From: Bradyrhizobium sp. ARR65
GTDB lineage: Bacteria; Pseudomonadota; Alphaproteobacteria; Rhizobiales; Xanthobacteraceae
Length of the DNA: 64,000 bases
Reading direction: 5' to 3'
Assembly: GCF_000472385.1 (NCBI RefSeq)
Contig: NZ_AWZU01000021.1
Span: 62,234-126,233 of the forward strand
The notes beneath the pieces were generated by a model. That model was not told the origin of the DNA. It searched no databases and saw only the letters and a list, made by a program, of their open reading frames with translations. Both the position numbers and the translations under genes were made by a program. Positions 46,185 through 55,275 of the stretch are shown piece after piece. How positions within the stretch are numbered: position 1 is the stretch's first letter; every line of letters begins with the position of its first letter.

Positions 46185-46330
46185 GTGGCCCGCAGGTGGG
46201 AAAACCACTTGTTTTGATCTGAGGTGCGCACCGTGACGCCCAGCAGAACCGCCACAGCGCTATCGATGCCGAGTAGTGTTGATCTTCGTTGCATGCTTAC
46301 AACCTGACGTAATGGGCGATTCAAGAGGGC
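46185..46330 (-). pseudogene. Remnant of a nolA-like gene: promoter plus first codons
   Basis: On the minus strand, TTGAATC ... ACGTCAGGTTGTA at about 46322-46290 closely matches the region before nolA (43390-43360, same words and spacing). It leads into a short frame that starts at the ATG at 46292, contains LLGIDSAVAVLLGVTVRTSD and then degenerates; GVTVRT and its DNA match the recognition helix of NolA. This is a decayed duplicate of the nolA 5-prime region between nodD2 and nodD1. The rest of 46022-46705 holds no gene. Confidence 0.65.
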
Positions 46331-46705
46331 CTTGCGGAGGAAGATATAAATCGTGGTTCAACGCCGAGTATAGTCTCGCCACAGCTGTGGCTGCCTATAG
46401 GCTGAGTTACTAGATTCTGTTTTGCGACGCTCGGGTTTCTCGGAGCGGCCCAGAGCCTGTGCGCGAAATCACTAGCGTGTAGTCCGAACAACGGACAAAT
46501 GCGCTCGTGAACGGAGACTGAGCTGTGCTAAGTACAGTTGGCTGTGATCGGGGTGGAATTGGGACTGCCATATAAGTGCGGAAACAGGCTCGCGCGAGCG
46601 GCTGGGGAGCGCTCCCGCGGGAAGTCACAGAAAAGTCGATTGACCCGACAGACCAGCGCCCTCGAAAGACGCGACTATCTGACGCAACAAATGAGTTAAG
46701 CATGC

Positions 46706-47647
46706 TTAGCGCTGCTTGCGGCTTCGAGTGGTCTCCCGCGGACAATCCATGCGGGAGGCCTCCTCCAGAAATATTTGTCGCAGCCAAATGCTTGCCGGAT
46801 CAGAGTTGTGAACCGCTGGCCATTGGACCGATTCCGTAAAGTCCGGAAGTGGCAGCGGTGGTTCGAGGATGCGCAGGGGAGTTGTCTTTGCAAAAAGCGT
46901 TGCCAGCCTTGATGGCATTGCCGCTATACGGTCCGTCCCCCACAGCATCGGCGGGATCATCGTAAAGCCCTGCACCGCAACGTCGGTGCGTATCTTCCAG
47001 CCGTGCTCAATGAACAGCCATTCCTCGAGGTTGGGCTTTATTGCCGATCCGAACCGGGCGACGACATGCCCCATCGACATGTAGTCGTCGAATGTGAGTT
47101 CGCCTGGCACGTGCTTGTTGTTGCAGCAGGTCACGCACACGAACCTGTCCTCGAACAGTGTCGCTTTAGGATGCAAGTTCGTCATGAACCGATCTGGGAA
47201 GAGCAGAAAGTCCACTTCGGCACGGCGAAGAAGTTCATCGGGCTCGTCGGCGAGTAGCAATTCGAAGCTGACGCCGGGAGCCTCCCGAGCGAGCCGGTCG
47301 ACGACCTTTCTAAAGAAGACGACCGTCATGAAGTCGGAAAGAATGATTTTGAAAACACGAGTGGATTGCGCGGGGTCGAAGACATCGGGCGAAATGATGG
47401 AGAGCTGAATGTGCGCCAGCGCCTCCCTTATCGGGCCGGAAAGTCCTTCCGCACGTGCTGTTGGAACAAGCTCGCGCCCCCGCATCGTAAATAGCGTATC
47501 GCCGAAATAGTCGCGCAAGCGCGCAACCGCCGCGCTCATCGCCGGCTGGCTGAGGTTGATCCGTCGAGCTGCCGCAGTGAGATTGCGCTCGGTCATCAGA
47601 GCATCGAGCGCGACGAGTAGATTGAGATCCAGGCCCTTGAAACGCAT
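46706..47647 (-). CDS. nodD1: NodD1, LysR-family flavonoid-responsive nodulation activator
   Basis: 313 residues. LysR HTH MRFKGLDLNLLVALDALMTE, AAARRINLSQPAMSAAVARL; effector domain with IILSDFMTVVFF, FELLLADEPDELLRRAEVDFLLFPD and MSMGHVVARFG. NodD1 binds the nod box and, with plant (iso)flavonoids, activates the nod operon. It is divergent from that operon, with the nod box 11-60 bp upstream of its start, which also allows autoregulation. Confidence 0.95.
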   Translation of the reverse strand: MRFKGLDLNLLVALDALMTERNLTAAARRINLSQPAMSAAVARLRDYFGDTLFTMRGRELVPTARAEGLSGPIREALAHIQLSIISPDVFDPAQSTRVFKIILSDFMTVVFFRKVVDRLAREAPGVSFELLLADEPDELLRRAEVDFLLFPDRFMTNLHPKATLFEDRFVCVTCCNNKHVPGELTFDDYMSMGHVVARFGSAIKPNLEEWLFIEHGWKIRTDVAVQGFTMIPPMLWGTDRIAAMPSRLATLFAKTTPLRILEPPLPLPDFTESVQWPAVHNSDPASIWLRQIFLEEASRMDCPRETTRSRKQR

Positions 47648-47657
47648 GGTCCGTTCT

Positions 47658-47706
47658 TATCCATAGTGTGGATGTGTTTCATAAAAACAATCGATTTTAC
47701 CAATTC
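47658..47706 (+). promoter_or_regulatory. nod box
   Basis: Matches the 47-49-bp nod box consensus: ATCCATAGTGTGGATG (inner palindrome, 47659-47674), an A-rich middle, AAACAATCGATTTTACCAAT (47686-47705). The ATC-N9-GAT core is intact in the first half. It faces the nod operon and lies directly upstream of nodD1. It is the only convincing nod box seen in the window. Confidence 0.95.
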
Positions 47707-48112
47707 TTCCGAATGCCGGATAGCAAACCTCAGTTTAGAAGTGGGGCATATCAAAATGGTTATCGAGCTTTGCTCTGACGTCGAGAGAGACTCTCTGCTG
47801 CGCGCTGGGCATCAATCGAGGCGCGTCTGCCTTGCTTTGATTTTCAAGGGCTTGGGTAAGCTGTTTCGCGAAGGTGTCGCGCGACGGATTCTGGCTAGCG
47901 TCGGCCAGAGCCAGCTGTTGGCAAACCTTCGTTTGATTTTGTCAAACCTTTCTATATTTCCCACTGTCCTGCGTACGATTGAGCAGACCATAAGCCTCGC
48001 TCTAGGGTCGCCGCAGATCGGAGGGCGCCAATTTCAGGTGCCGAATGCGTCTGCGGACCGATCAGTCAAAGCGGACCTCAATCAAGTCCAATCAAAGCGG
48101 CGAGGAAAGTCG
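47707..48112 (+). other. Long leader of the nod operon
   Basis: About 405 bp between the nod box and the first gene. It is open in frame with the response-regulator gene from 47666, so an N-terminally extended protein of up to 286 residues is formally possible. The sequence before 48113 has no domain, and the strong GAGGAAAG at 48102-48109 favours the internal start. Confidence 0.5.
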
Positions 48113-48526
48113 ATGCTGGATTTCGTGCGCGTGGCACACGCGCTCGACGTCATCTCCGTCGTGGAGAATGATCCTTCTGTGCGCGAGGTATTGATTAGCA
48201 TGTTGTTTTCCATGGGCTACGTGGCAGAGCCATTCTGCACCGCAGATGAGTTCTTGAGGTCGAACACTCGTCCGTACACCTCGTGCTTGATTGCGGATTT
48301 GCAGCAGCTGAACGTGACGGGGGTCGAGCTCAGCGAACGTCTGGCTGGCTCGGGGACACCTATTCCCACCATTCTGCTTACGAACCATTCCTTCGATGAG
48401 AGCTGCACAGCGCCGCGGCTAGGCTGCATCTCCTATTACCTGAGCAAGCCCTACAGCGAACGTGAGCTGGGCGCGTGCATCAAATCCGCACTCAAGGGCC
48501 GGACGGCGGGTAGGAGCAAGGCATGA
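48113..48526 (+). CDS. Response-regulator receiver-domain protein in nodY/nodK position
   Basis: 137 residues, a single receiver domain without output domain: ISVVENDPSVREVLIS (acidic pocket), CLIADLQQLNVTG with the phospho-acceptor Asp, PTILLTNHS and YYLSKPYSE with the conserved Lys-Pro. The closest style is FixJ/NodW. It is the first gene after the nod box and overlaps nodA by 4 bp, the place occupied by nodY in B. diazoefficiens and nodK in B. elkanii. Which of these names applies cannot be told without comparison, so no symbol is given. It could modulate a NodV-like kinase or act as a phosphate sink. Confidence 0.8.
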   Translation: MLDFVRVAHALDVISVVENDPSVREVLISMLFSMGYVAEPFCTADEFLRSNTRPYTSCLIADLQQLNVTGVELSERLAGSGTPIPTILLTNHSFDESCTAPRLGCISYYLSKPYSERELGACIKSALKGRTAGRSKA

Positions 48527-49155
48527 ACATTGCCGTGTCCACTCCTTCGGTGGGTCCGTCCATGCGCTCGCAAGTACGCTGGAAAGCCACTTGGGAAAAC
48601 GAGCTGCGCCTCGCCGATCACATCGAGCTATCCGACTTCTTCCGAAAGACGTACGGACCGACGGGCGCATTCAATGCAAAGCCATTCGAAGCCAATCGAA
48701 GCTGGGCTGGTGCGAGGCCCGAGATTCGGGTCATCGGTTACGACGCGCGTGGTATAGCCGCTCACGTTGGCATACTGCGCCGGTTCATCAAGGTCGGCGA
48801 GGTCGACGTGCTCGTGGCCGAGCTCGGATTGTATGGGGTGCGTCCGGACCTCGAGGGACTCGGAATTAGCCACGCAATGCGCGTCATGTTTCCGGTTCTG
48901 CAGCAGCTCGGTGTGCCCTTCGGGTTCGGCACGGTCCGGCATGCGCTCGAGAAGCATCTTACGAAGATGCTCGTCCGTCAGGGGTTGGCAAACATCCTCT
49001 CGGGGCTGCGCGTGCGGTCTACGCTTGCCGATATCTATCTAAATGTGCCGCCAACCCGGGTCGAGGACGTCCTCGTGGTGGTCATGCCCGTTGCTAAGTC
49101 GATGAGCGATTGGCCGACCGGGACTATGATTGATCGGAACGGGCCAGAGCTGTGA
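48523..49155 (+). CDS. nodA: NodA, Nod-factor N-acyltransferase
   Basis: 210 residues; ATG overlaps the preceding stop. NodA transfers a fatty acyl chain from acyl carrier protein to the free amino group of the de-N-acetylated chitooligosaccharide. Family sequence is evident: VRWKATWENELRLADHIELS, RSWAGARPEIRVIGYDARGI, HVGILRRFIKVG, LGLYGVRPDLEGLGI and PFGFGTVRHALEKHL. The N-terminal 13 residues before MRSQVRW are the short extension usual in bradyrhizobia. Cytosolic, coupled to nodB by a GTGA overlap. Confidence 0.97.
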   Translation: MNIAVSTPSVGPSMRSQVRWKATWENELRLADHIELSDFFRKTYGPTGAFNAKPFEANRSWAGARPEIRVIGYDARGIAAHVGILRRFIKVGEVDVLVAELGLYGVRPDLEGLGISHAMRVMFPVLQQLGVPFGFGTVRHALEKHLTKMLVRQGLANILSGLRVRSTLADIYLNVPPTRVEDVLVVVMPVAKSMSDWPTGTMIDRNGPEL

Positions 49156-49811
49156 CACATCTTCAGTTCTTGTCAGAGGTGCGCAGCGAAGGCCGCGACC
49201 GGATCGAAAGGCCGGGCGTCTATTTGACCTTCGATGACGGTCCTAATCCGCGCTTCACAGCGGATATTCTCGACGTCTTGGCTCAACACAAGGTCTCCGC
49301 CACATTCTTTGTGATCGGCGCGTATGCGCTCGATCAACCGAAACTGATCCAACGTATGGTCGCAGAAGGGCACGAGGTCGCAAACCACACGATGACCCAT
49401 CCGGATCTGTCCCGATGCGATCCTGCAGAAGTCGAACAAGAGATCTTCGCGGCAAGCAGCGCGATCAGGATGGCCAACCCGCAGGTATGTCCGCGGTACA
49501 TGCGGGCTCCGTACGGCATGTGGACCGAAGAGGTTCTCGCGGTCTCTGCCAGAGCGAGCCTAGCCGCTGTTCACTGGACCCTAGATACACGAGACTGGGC
49601 TCGTCCTGGCGTCGACGCAATTATCGATACCGTGCTGTCCTCGGTCCGGCCGGGTGTGATCGTGCTGTTGCACGATGGGTGTCCTCCGGAGGAGTTGAGT
49701 TCTAGCTCTGATGCCGCTCTGCGCGACCAGACCGTCTCTGCACTCTCTCGCCTGATTCCGCAATTGCATGAACGCGGATTTTCGATCCGTTCGCTTCCCA
49801 AACCTCACTAA
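49152..49811 (+). CDS. nodB: NodB, chitooligosaccharide deacetylase
   Basis: 219 residues from a GTG start overlapping the nodA stop. Removes the acetyl group from the non-reducing terminal GlcNAc, the site later acylated by NodA. Polysaccharide-deacetylase (NodB homology) domain: motif 1 TFDDGPN with the catalytic and metal Asp, motif 2 HTMTHPDLS with the metal His pair, motif 3 RAPYG, motif 4 DTRDWARPG and motif 5 VLLHDG. All catalytic residues are present. Confidence 0.97.
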   Translation: MTHLQFLSEVRSEGRDRIERPGVYLTFDDGPNPRFTADILDVLAQHKVSATFFVIGAYALDQPKLIQRMVAEGHEVANHTMTHPDLSRCDPAEVEQEIFAASSAIRMANPQVCPRYMRAPYGMWTEEVLAVSARASLAAVHWTLDTRDWARPGVDAIIDTVLSSVRPGVIVLLHDGCPPEELSSSSDAALRDQTVSALSRLIPQLHERGFSIRSLPKPH

Positions 49812-49826
49812 ACAAACTGGCTCCTT

Positions 49827-51197
49827 ATGAACCTGCTCGCTACAACCAGCACTGTTGCTATCTCTTGCTATGCGCTGCTCTCGACTGTTTATCGAAGCGT
49901 ACAGGCGCTCTATGCGCAACCCATAGAGCCACTCTTGGCGGACCGGTCGGTCGAGACTTACGTTTTGCCGAGCGTGGATGTCATCGTCCCCAGCTTCAAC
50001 GAAGATCCGCGCACGCTGTCGGCGTGCCTTCGGTCCATAGCCGACCAGGATTACGCTGGAAAGCTGCGGGTCTATGTGATTGATGATGGCTCGGAAAACC
50101 TTGAAGCGGTCGTACCGGTGCACGACACCTACGCCAAAGACCCCAGGTTCAACTTCATTGTGCTCCCAAAGAATGCAGGAAAGCGCAAGGCGCAGATCGC
50201 GGCGATACGCCGTTCATCTGGAGATCTGGTGCTGAACGTCGACTCAGACACGATACTCGCCCCCGATGTGGTCACCAAGCTCGCATCGAAGATGCAAGAT
50301 GCGAGCGTCGGCGCTGCCATGGGGCAGCTGACAGCAAGCAACCGGAGCGACACCTGGTTAACCAGGTTGATTGATATGGAGTACTGGTTGGCCTGCAACG
50401 AGGAGCGCGCGGCACAAGCTCGTTTTGGCGCGGTTATGTGCTGCTGCGGCCCCTGTGCAATGTACCGCCGATCGGCGCTCCTTTTGCTATTGGACCAGTA
50501 CGAGACGCAATTCTTTCGAGGAAAGCCGAGCGACTTCGGTGAGGATCGCCACCTGACGATCCTCATGTTGAAAGCAGGGTTTCGAACGGAATACGTTCCT
50601 GAGGCGGTCGCGGCGACAGTCGTTCCGGACACCTTGGGGCCTTATCTGCGGCAACAACTCCGATGGGCACGGAGCACTTTCCGAGACACTTTTCTCGCAT
50701 TGCGGCTGTTGCCTGGCCTCGACCGCTATCTCACGCTAGATGTGGTCGGGCAAAATCTTGGCCCCCTACTTCTCGCGCTGTCGTCGCTGACGGGCCTGGC
50801 GCAGATCTTGTTCACGCGTACCGTGCCGTGGTGGACCGGGCTGATGATCATATTGATGACGGCCGTCCGTTGCAGTGTGGCAGCTCTCCGTGCTCGTCAA
50901 CTTCGGTTCCTGGCCTTCTCTCTGCATACACCCATCAACATCTTCCTGTTACTCCCCGTAAAGGCATATGCGCTGTGTACATTGAGCAACAGCGACTGGC
51001 TATCTCGTAAAGCGGTCCAATTGCCGGCAGATGGCGACAAACAGGTCGTTGACCGAAAAGCTGTTGATCGAGAAAGCATTCTGGAACGGGGGCAGCGTCC
51101 CGGATCACACCGCAGGATAGATCTTGCGCCCGGTCGTTCAAGGCGGGTCGGGTCGGAGACCCTCTGCCGTGGCGAGTCAACGGGACGCGCTGGCTGA
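49827..51197 (+). CDS. nodC: NodC, chitooligosaccharide synthase
   Basis: 456 residues. Membrane glycosyltransferase (GT2) that polymerises UDP-GlcNAc into the 4-5-mer backbone. Motifs: VDVIVPSFNEDP, DDGS, NVDSDT, GPCAMYRR, GEDRHLT and QLRWARST (QxxRW). One N-terminal and three C-terminal membrane segments. The tail after LSRKA is polar and Arg-rich, overlaps nodS by about 29 bp, and is shorter than in B. diazoefficiens (near 485 residues), suggesting a changed C-terminus that should not affect catalysis. Confidence 0.97.
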   Translation: MNLLATTSTVAISCYALLSTVYRSVQALYAQPIEPLLADRSVETYVLPSVDVIVPSFNEDPRTLSACLRSIADQDYAGKLRVYVIDDGSENLEAVVPVHDTYAKDPRFNFIVLPKNAGKRKAQIAAIRRSSGDLVLNVDSDTILAPDVVTKLASKMQDASVGAAMGQLTASNRSDTWLTRLIDMEYWLACNEERAAQARFGAVMCCCGPCAMYRRSALLLLLDQYETQFFRGKPSDFGEDRHLTILMLKAGFRTEYVPEAVAATVVPDTLGPYLRQQLRWARSTFRDTFLALRLLPGLDRYLTLDVVGQNLGPLLLALSSLTGLAQILFTRTVPWWTGLMIILMTAVRCSVAALRARQLRFLAFSLHTPINIFLLLPVKAYALCTLSNSDWLSRKAVQLPADGDKQVVDRKAVDRESILERGQRPGSHRRIDLAPGRSRRVGSETLCRGESTGRAG

Positions 51198-51837
51198 GGA
51201 AGACGTCGTGAGTCTGGAAAAGCAATATCAAGCCTTGGAGCTGGAGTTAGCGGCGGATGATCCCTGGCGTCTCGACGGAAACCCGTTCGAGCGGGAGCGT
51301 CACACGCAAATGCTCCGCCTGTCGCTCTCGCAAGAGGGCATTACGAATGCCCTCGAGGTAGGCTGCGCCGCCGGCGCGTTCACTGAGAAGCTCGCGCCCC
51401 ACGCTCAACGGCTGACCGTCGTGGATCTCATGCCGCGCGCGATCGGTCGGGCGTGCCAAAGGACGAAGAGGTGGTCCCACATCACGTGGATAGCCTCGGA
51501 TATCCTAGAATTCTCAAGCGCAGAGTCGTTCGATCTGATCGTCGTTGCGGAGATTCTTTATTATCTCAGCGACGTCGAACAGATGCGCACAGCCATCCAA
51601 AATCTGGTTCGGATGCTTGCGCCAGGTGGGAGGGTAGTGTTCGGATCCGCCCGCGACGCCACCTGTCGGCGCTGGGGGCATGCCGCCGGCGCCGAGACAG
51701 TCATCGCAATCTTCAAAGAGACGCTGACCGAGATCGAACGGCTGCACTGCCAAGGCGCCTCGTCCAACGAAGACTGCTTGCTCGTGCTCTTCCGGAAAGA
51801 GGGACGAGCTTCAGACCAGTCCAACATCCGGCCCTAA
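51169..51837 (+). CDS. nodS: NodS, Nod-factor N-methyltransferase
   Basis: 222 residues if the GTG at 51169 is the start; a GTG at 51208 or a TTG at 51124 are alternatives, all within or near the nodC end. Class I SAM methyltransferase that N-methylates the deacetylated chitooligosaccharide. Features: LELAADDPWRLDGNPFE (NodS signature), motif I ALEVGCAAGAFTEKL, VVDLMPRAI, and motif IV LIVVAEILYYLSD. The substrate arises after NodB action, in line with gene order. Confidence 0.95.
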   Translation: MASQRDALAEEDVVSLEKQYQALELELAADDPWRLDGNPFERERHTQMLRLSLSQEGITNALEVGCAAGAFTEKLAPHAQRLTVVDLMPRAIGRACQRTKRWSHITWIASDILEFSSAESFDLIVVAEILYYLSDVEQMRTAIQNLVRMLAPGGRVVFGSARDATCRRWGHAAGAETVIAIFKETLTEIERLHCQGASSNEDCLLVLFRKEGRASDQSNIRP

Positions 51838-51849
51838 CATGGAGGCACT

Positions 51850-53559
51850 ATGCGCGTTTGCGGTATCAAGCTGACCCATGATGGGGCGGTCGCTCTTGTC
51901 GAGGACGGACGCCTGGTCTTTTGCACCGAGCAGGAGAAGCGAGGCAATAATCCGCGCTATCAAACCATCGACAATCTCGACTGCGTCGTTGCCGCTTTGG
52001 CAGAGCACGGCCTTGCTCCGGAAGATGTTGATCAATTTGTGATCGACGGATGGGATGGGGAGGTCGAGTCGCAGTTCCGGCTTCTTAGCGGGACGGCTCC
52101 CGTCACTCTCAAGGGCGGGCCTTACGTCGAACGGCATCCTGAGGGTCTTCTCACCTCGCGCGACGGCTTAGGCCTCATGCTAAGCGGCCGGGACTTTCCG
52201 TATGCGAGTTATCCGCACGTGACTGGCCACGTCGCCTCTGCATACTGTACGAGCCCATTTGCAGAAGCGGGCGAGCCAGCGTTTTGCCTGGTATGGGACG
52301 GCTGCATCTTTCCACGTCTCTATCACGTGGACCGCCGCGGTGCGCGGTTCGTCGACTGTCTCTTTCCGGTGATAGGGCATGTCTATGCCGTCGCCGGCCA
52401 TCACTTCGGGCCATATAAGCGCGACACCAGGACCAGCTGGGACTTAGGTGTTGCCGGCAAGCTGATGGCCTATATTGCACTGGGATACGCCAATGAAGAC
52501 ATCATAAAGGTGTTCGGCGAGCTATATCTGGAGCGCTTTGCAGGCGAGACCGAACAGGCGCGTCGTTACCGTGCGGAGATCAACTGCCCTGAGTTATCCC
52601 TTGCTGCGATGCACGACTTCTTCGACGCCAGCGCGCCCCTTTTGAAGGGCAAGCGGCCGGAAGATGTACTGGCATCACTTCATTGCTTCCTCGAGCGTCT
52701 TCTCGTCGAAGAGGTGATCGACGCTTTGCAGCGGCATACGGAGTTGGCCGGAGCGCGTAATCTGTGCATAGCCGGAGGCTGCGGTCTCAACATCAAATGG
52801 AACAGTGCACTCCGTGAGACCGGGCTGTTCGATGCTGTCTGGGTTCCGCCGTTTCCGAATGACAGCGGCTCGGCCATCGGTGCCGCTTGCGCGGGAATGG
52901 CTGCGCAGAAAGGCTTCGTGCCGCTCCAATGGTCGGTTTATAGCGGTCCCGCCCTGCTGCCCAGCGATGTGCCATCTGAATGGGAATCAACGCCGTGTAG
53001 CATGCGTGAACTTGCCAGTATCCTCGCAAGTAACAAGCCTGTGGTGTTCCTAGCCGGCAACGCCGAGCTCGGGCCAAGGGCATTGGGAGGCAGGAGCATT
53101 CTGGCGGCCGCAACATCGGCGGGAATGAAGGACCATCTCAATGACATCAAAAAGCGCGAATATTACCGGCCAGTAGCGCCAATATGCCTGGAAGATCGCG
53201 CGCCAGACATATTCAACCCCGGCACACCGGATCCTTACATGCTTTTTGACCACCAGACGCGGCCCGAATGGCGGGATAAAGTCCCAGCTGTTGTACATCT
53301 CGACGGGTCTGCGCGATTGCAGACGATCTCGAGAACCTCACCGCATAAGGTCGCCGAACTTCTCGTGGAGTACGAGAAGCTCACTGGCATTCCGCTACTC
53401 TGCAATACCAGTGCAAATCACCACGGACGGGGCTTCTTTCCGAACGCGGCCGCGGCCTGCGAGTGGGGACGCGTCGAGCATGTCTGGTGTGACGGCCTGC
53501 TCTGGACCAAAACGGTCCCAACTCAGTTAGCGCGCTCCGAACCGCTAGTTGCAAGCTGA
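51850..53559 (+). CDS. nodU: NodU, Nod-factor 6-O-carbamoyltransferase
   Basis: 569 residues; ATG with ATGGAGG upstream, 12 bp after nodS. Carbamoylates O-6 of the non-reducing sugar using carbamoyl phosphate. N-terminal Kae1/ASKHA-like domain (MRVCGIKLTHDGAVALVEDG, VTGHVASAYCTSPF with a metal His, GGCGLNIKWNS) and the C-terminal carbamoyltransferase domain (GPRALGGRSILA, REYYRPVAPIC, LLCNTSANHHG). Complete. Confidence 0.97.
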   Translation: MRVCGIKLTHDGAVALVEDGRLVFCTEQEKRGNNPRYQTIDNLDCVVAALAEHGLAPEDVDQFVIDGWDGEVESQFRLLSGTAPVTLKGGPYVERHPEGLLTSRDGLGLMLSGRDFPYASYPHVTGHVASAYCTSPFAEAGEPAFCLVWDGCIFPRLYHVDRRGARFVDCLFPVIGHVYAVAGHHFGPYKRDTRTSWDLGVAGKLMAYIALGYANEDIIKVFGELYLERFAGETEQARRYRAEINCPELSLAAMHDFFDASAPLLKGKRPEDVLASLHCFLERLLVEEVIDALQRHTELAGARNLCIAGGCGLNIKWNSALRETGLFDAVWVPPFPNDSGSAIGAACAGMAAQKGFVPLQWSVYSGPALLPSDVPSEWESTPCSMRELASILASNKPVVFLAGNAELGPRALGGRSILAAATSAGMKDHLNDIKKREYYRPVAPICLEDRAPDIFNPGTPDPYMLFDHQTRPEWRDKVPAVVHLDGSARLQTISRTSPHKVAELLVEYEKLTGIPLLCNTSANHHGRGFFPNAAAACEWGRVEHVWCDGLLWTKTVPTQLARSEPLVAS

Positions 53560-53568
53560 CGTCAGCGC

Positions 53569-54483
53569 ATGCCGAGCCTCGCAATCCAACTCGAAGGCGT
53601 CAAGAAGTCATACGGCAACAACATCGTTGTTGACGGGCTGTCGTTCGCCGTGGCGCGAGGAGAATGCTTCGGCCTCCTGGGACCGAACGGGGCTGGCAAG
53701 AGCACGATTGCACGCATGGTTCTCGGGATGACGTCCGTTGATGCGGGCAAAATCAGCGTGCTTGGTGAATCGATACCGGCGCGAGCGCGTCTCGCACGCG
53801 TGCGCATCGGCGTGGTGCCGCAGTTCGACAACCTCGATCTCCGGCTCACAGTGCAACAGAACCTGCTCGTGTTCGGGCGGTATTTCGGCATGAGCGCCCG
53901 CGAGGTCGAGGCAGCGGTGCCGCAACTTCTTGCGTTTGCACGCCTTGAGACAAAGGCTGATGCACAGGTAGGCGAATTGTCTGGCGGCATGAAACGTTGC
54001 CTGACGCTGGCACGTGCGCTGATCAACGACCCGCATCTACTCGTCCTTGACGAGCCTAGTACTGGGCTTGATCCGCACGCCCGCCATCTGATGTGGGAGC
54101 GTCTGCGATCGCTACTCGCTCGCGGCAAGACCATCCTTTTGACTACGCATTTCATGGAAGAAGCTGAGCGTTTGTGCGATCGGCTGTGCGTGCTTGAAAA
54201 AGGACACAAGATTAGCGAAGGCAAGCCTCACACGTTGATAGATGAGCAGATCGGCTGCCAAGTTCTTGAGATCTATGGCGGCAACCCGCATGAACTGGTG
54301 ACGCTGATCAAGTCCTACGCGCAGCGCATTGAAGTGAGCGGGGAAACGATCTTTTGCTATGCGTCTGATCCGGAACAGGTTCGGCAGCAGCTGAAGGAGC
54401 GCGCCGGTCTACGCTTCTTGCAGCGTCCTGCGAATCTCGAGGACGTCTTCTTGCGATTGACCGGGCGCGAGATGGAGAAGTGA
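53569..54483 (+). CDS. nodI: NodI, ATPase of the Nod-factor exporter
   Basis: 304 residues. ABC-2-type ATPase: Walker A GPNGAGKST (about 36-44), Q-loop VPQFDNLD, signature LSGGMKRCL, Walker B LLVLDEPSTGLDP and H-loop TTHFMEEAE. With NodJ it exports lipo-chitooligosaccharides across the inner membrane. Starts 10 bp after nodU and abuts nodJ. Confidence 0.96.
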   Translation: MPSLAIQLEGVKKSYGNNIVVDGLSFAVARGECFGLLGPNGAGKSTIARMVLGMTSVDAGKISVLGESIPARARLARVRIGVVPQFDNLDLRLTVQQNLLVFGRYFGMSAREVEAAVPQLLAFARLETKADAQVGELSGGMKRCLTLARALINDPHLLVLDEPSTGLDPHARHLMWERLRSLLARGKTILLTTHFMEEAERLCDRLCVLEKGHKISEGKPHTLIDEQIGCQVLEIYGGNPHELVTLIKSYAQRIEVSGETIFCYASDPEQVRQQLKERAGLRFLQRPANLEDVFLRLTGREMEK

Positions 54484-55275
54484 ATGATGGGTCAAGCCTA
54501 TTTGGCGGCCATGCCCGCAAATGCGTACAATTGGACGGCCGTGTGGCACCGCAACTATCTGGTATGGAAAAAGGTCGCGATTGCATCGGTTCTCGGCAAC
54601 CTCGCCGATCCCATCACCTACCTTTTCGGGCTCGGCTTTGGCCTCGGCATCATCGTGGGGCGCGTGGACGGGACTTCATACATCGCGTTTCTCGCGGCTG
54701 GGATGGTTGCGACCAGCGCCATGACATCGTCTACCTTTGAGACGATTTATGCGACCTTCGCAAGGATGCATGCCGAGCGGACCTGGGAAGCCATTCTTTG
54801 CACCCAACTCACGCTGGGTGACATCGTTCTTGGAGAATTGGCCTGGGCAGCCAGTAAAGCCGTTCTCGCCGGAACGGCGATCGGGATTGTTGCCGCGACC
54901 CTCGGCTATGCTGGCTGGATGTCCGTTCTCTATGCGCTGCCAGCAATCGCCCTCACTGGCCTCGTCTTCGCGAGCCTGGCGATGGTCGTCATATCCTTGG
55001 CTCCAAGCTACGATTACTTCATCTTCTATCAGACGCTTGTCGTCACACCGATGGTGTTCCTCTGTGGCGCGATCTTCCCGATAACTCAGCTGCCTAGCGG
55101 ATTTCAGCGCCTCGCTAGGCTGTTGCCCCTCGCACATTCAGTCGACCTGATTCGCCCGGTAATTCTCGATCGTCCAGGCAGCGACGCCGCCCTCCATGTC
55201 AGCGCGCTTTTCATCTACGCCCTGTTGCCATTCTTCTTGTCAATTGCGCTGTTTCGCCGTCGTCTGATGCGTTGA
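54484..55275 (+). CDS. nodJ: NodJ, permease of the Nod-factor exporter
   Basis: 263 residues; ATG immediately follows the nodI stop. ABC-2 membrane protein with six helices; YNWTAVWHRNYLVWKK, FLAAGMVATSAM, FETIYATF and the C-terminal FLCGAIFPITQLP ... LPLAHSVDLIRP are family-typical. It completes the NodIJ exporter. In B. diazoefficiens nolMNO would follow; here the next gene is nodZ. Confidence 0.96.
   Translation: MMGQAYLAAMPANAYNWTAVWHRNYLVWKKVAIASVLGNLADPITYLFGLGFGLGIIVGRVDGTSYIAFLAAGMVATSAMTSSTFETIYATFARMHAERTWEAILCTQLTLGDIVLGELAWAASKAVLAGTAIGIVAATLGYAGWMSVLYALPAIALTGLVFASLAMVVISLAPSYDYFIFYQTLVVTPMVFLCGAIFPITQLPSGFQRLARLLPLAHSVDLIRPVILDRPGSDAALHVSALFIYALLPFFLSIALFRRRLMR

Noticed and set aside
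47666..48112. N-terminal extension of the response-regulator gene to 286 residues
   Set aside because: The extension has no domain and begins inside the nod box, whereas 48113 has a strong ribosome-binding site and starts at the receiver domain.
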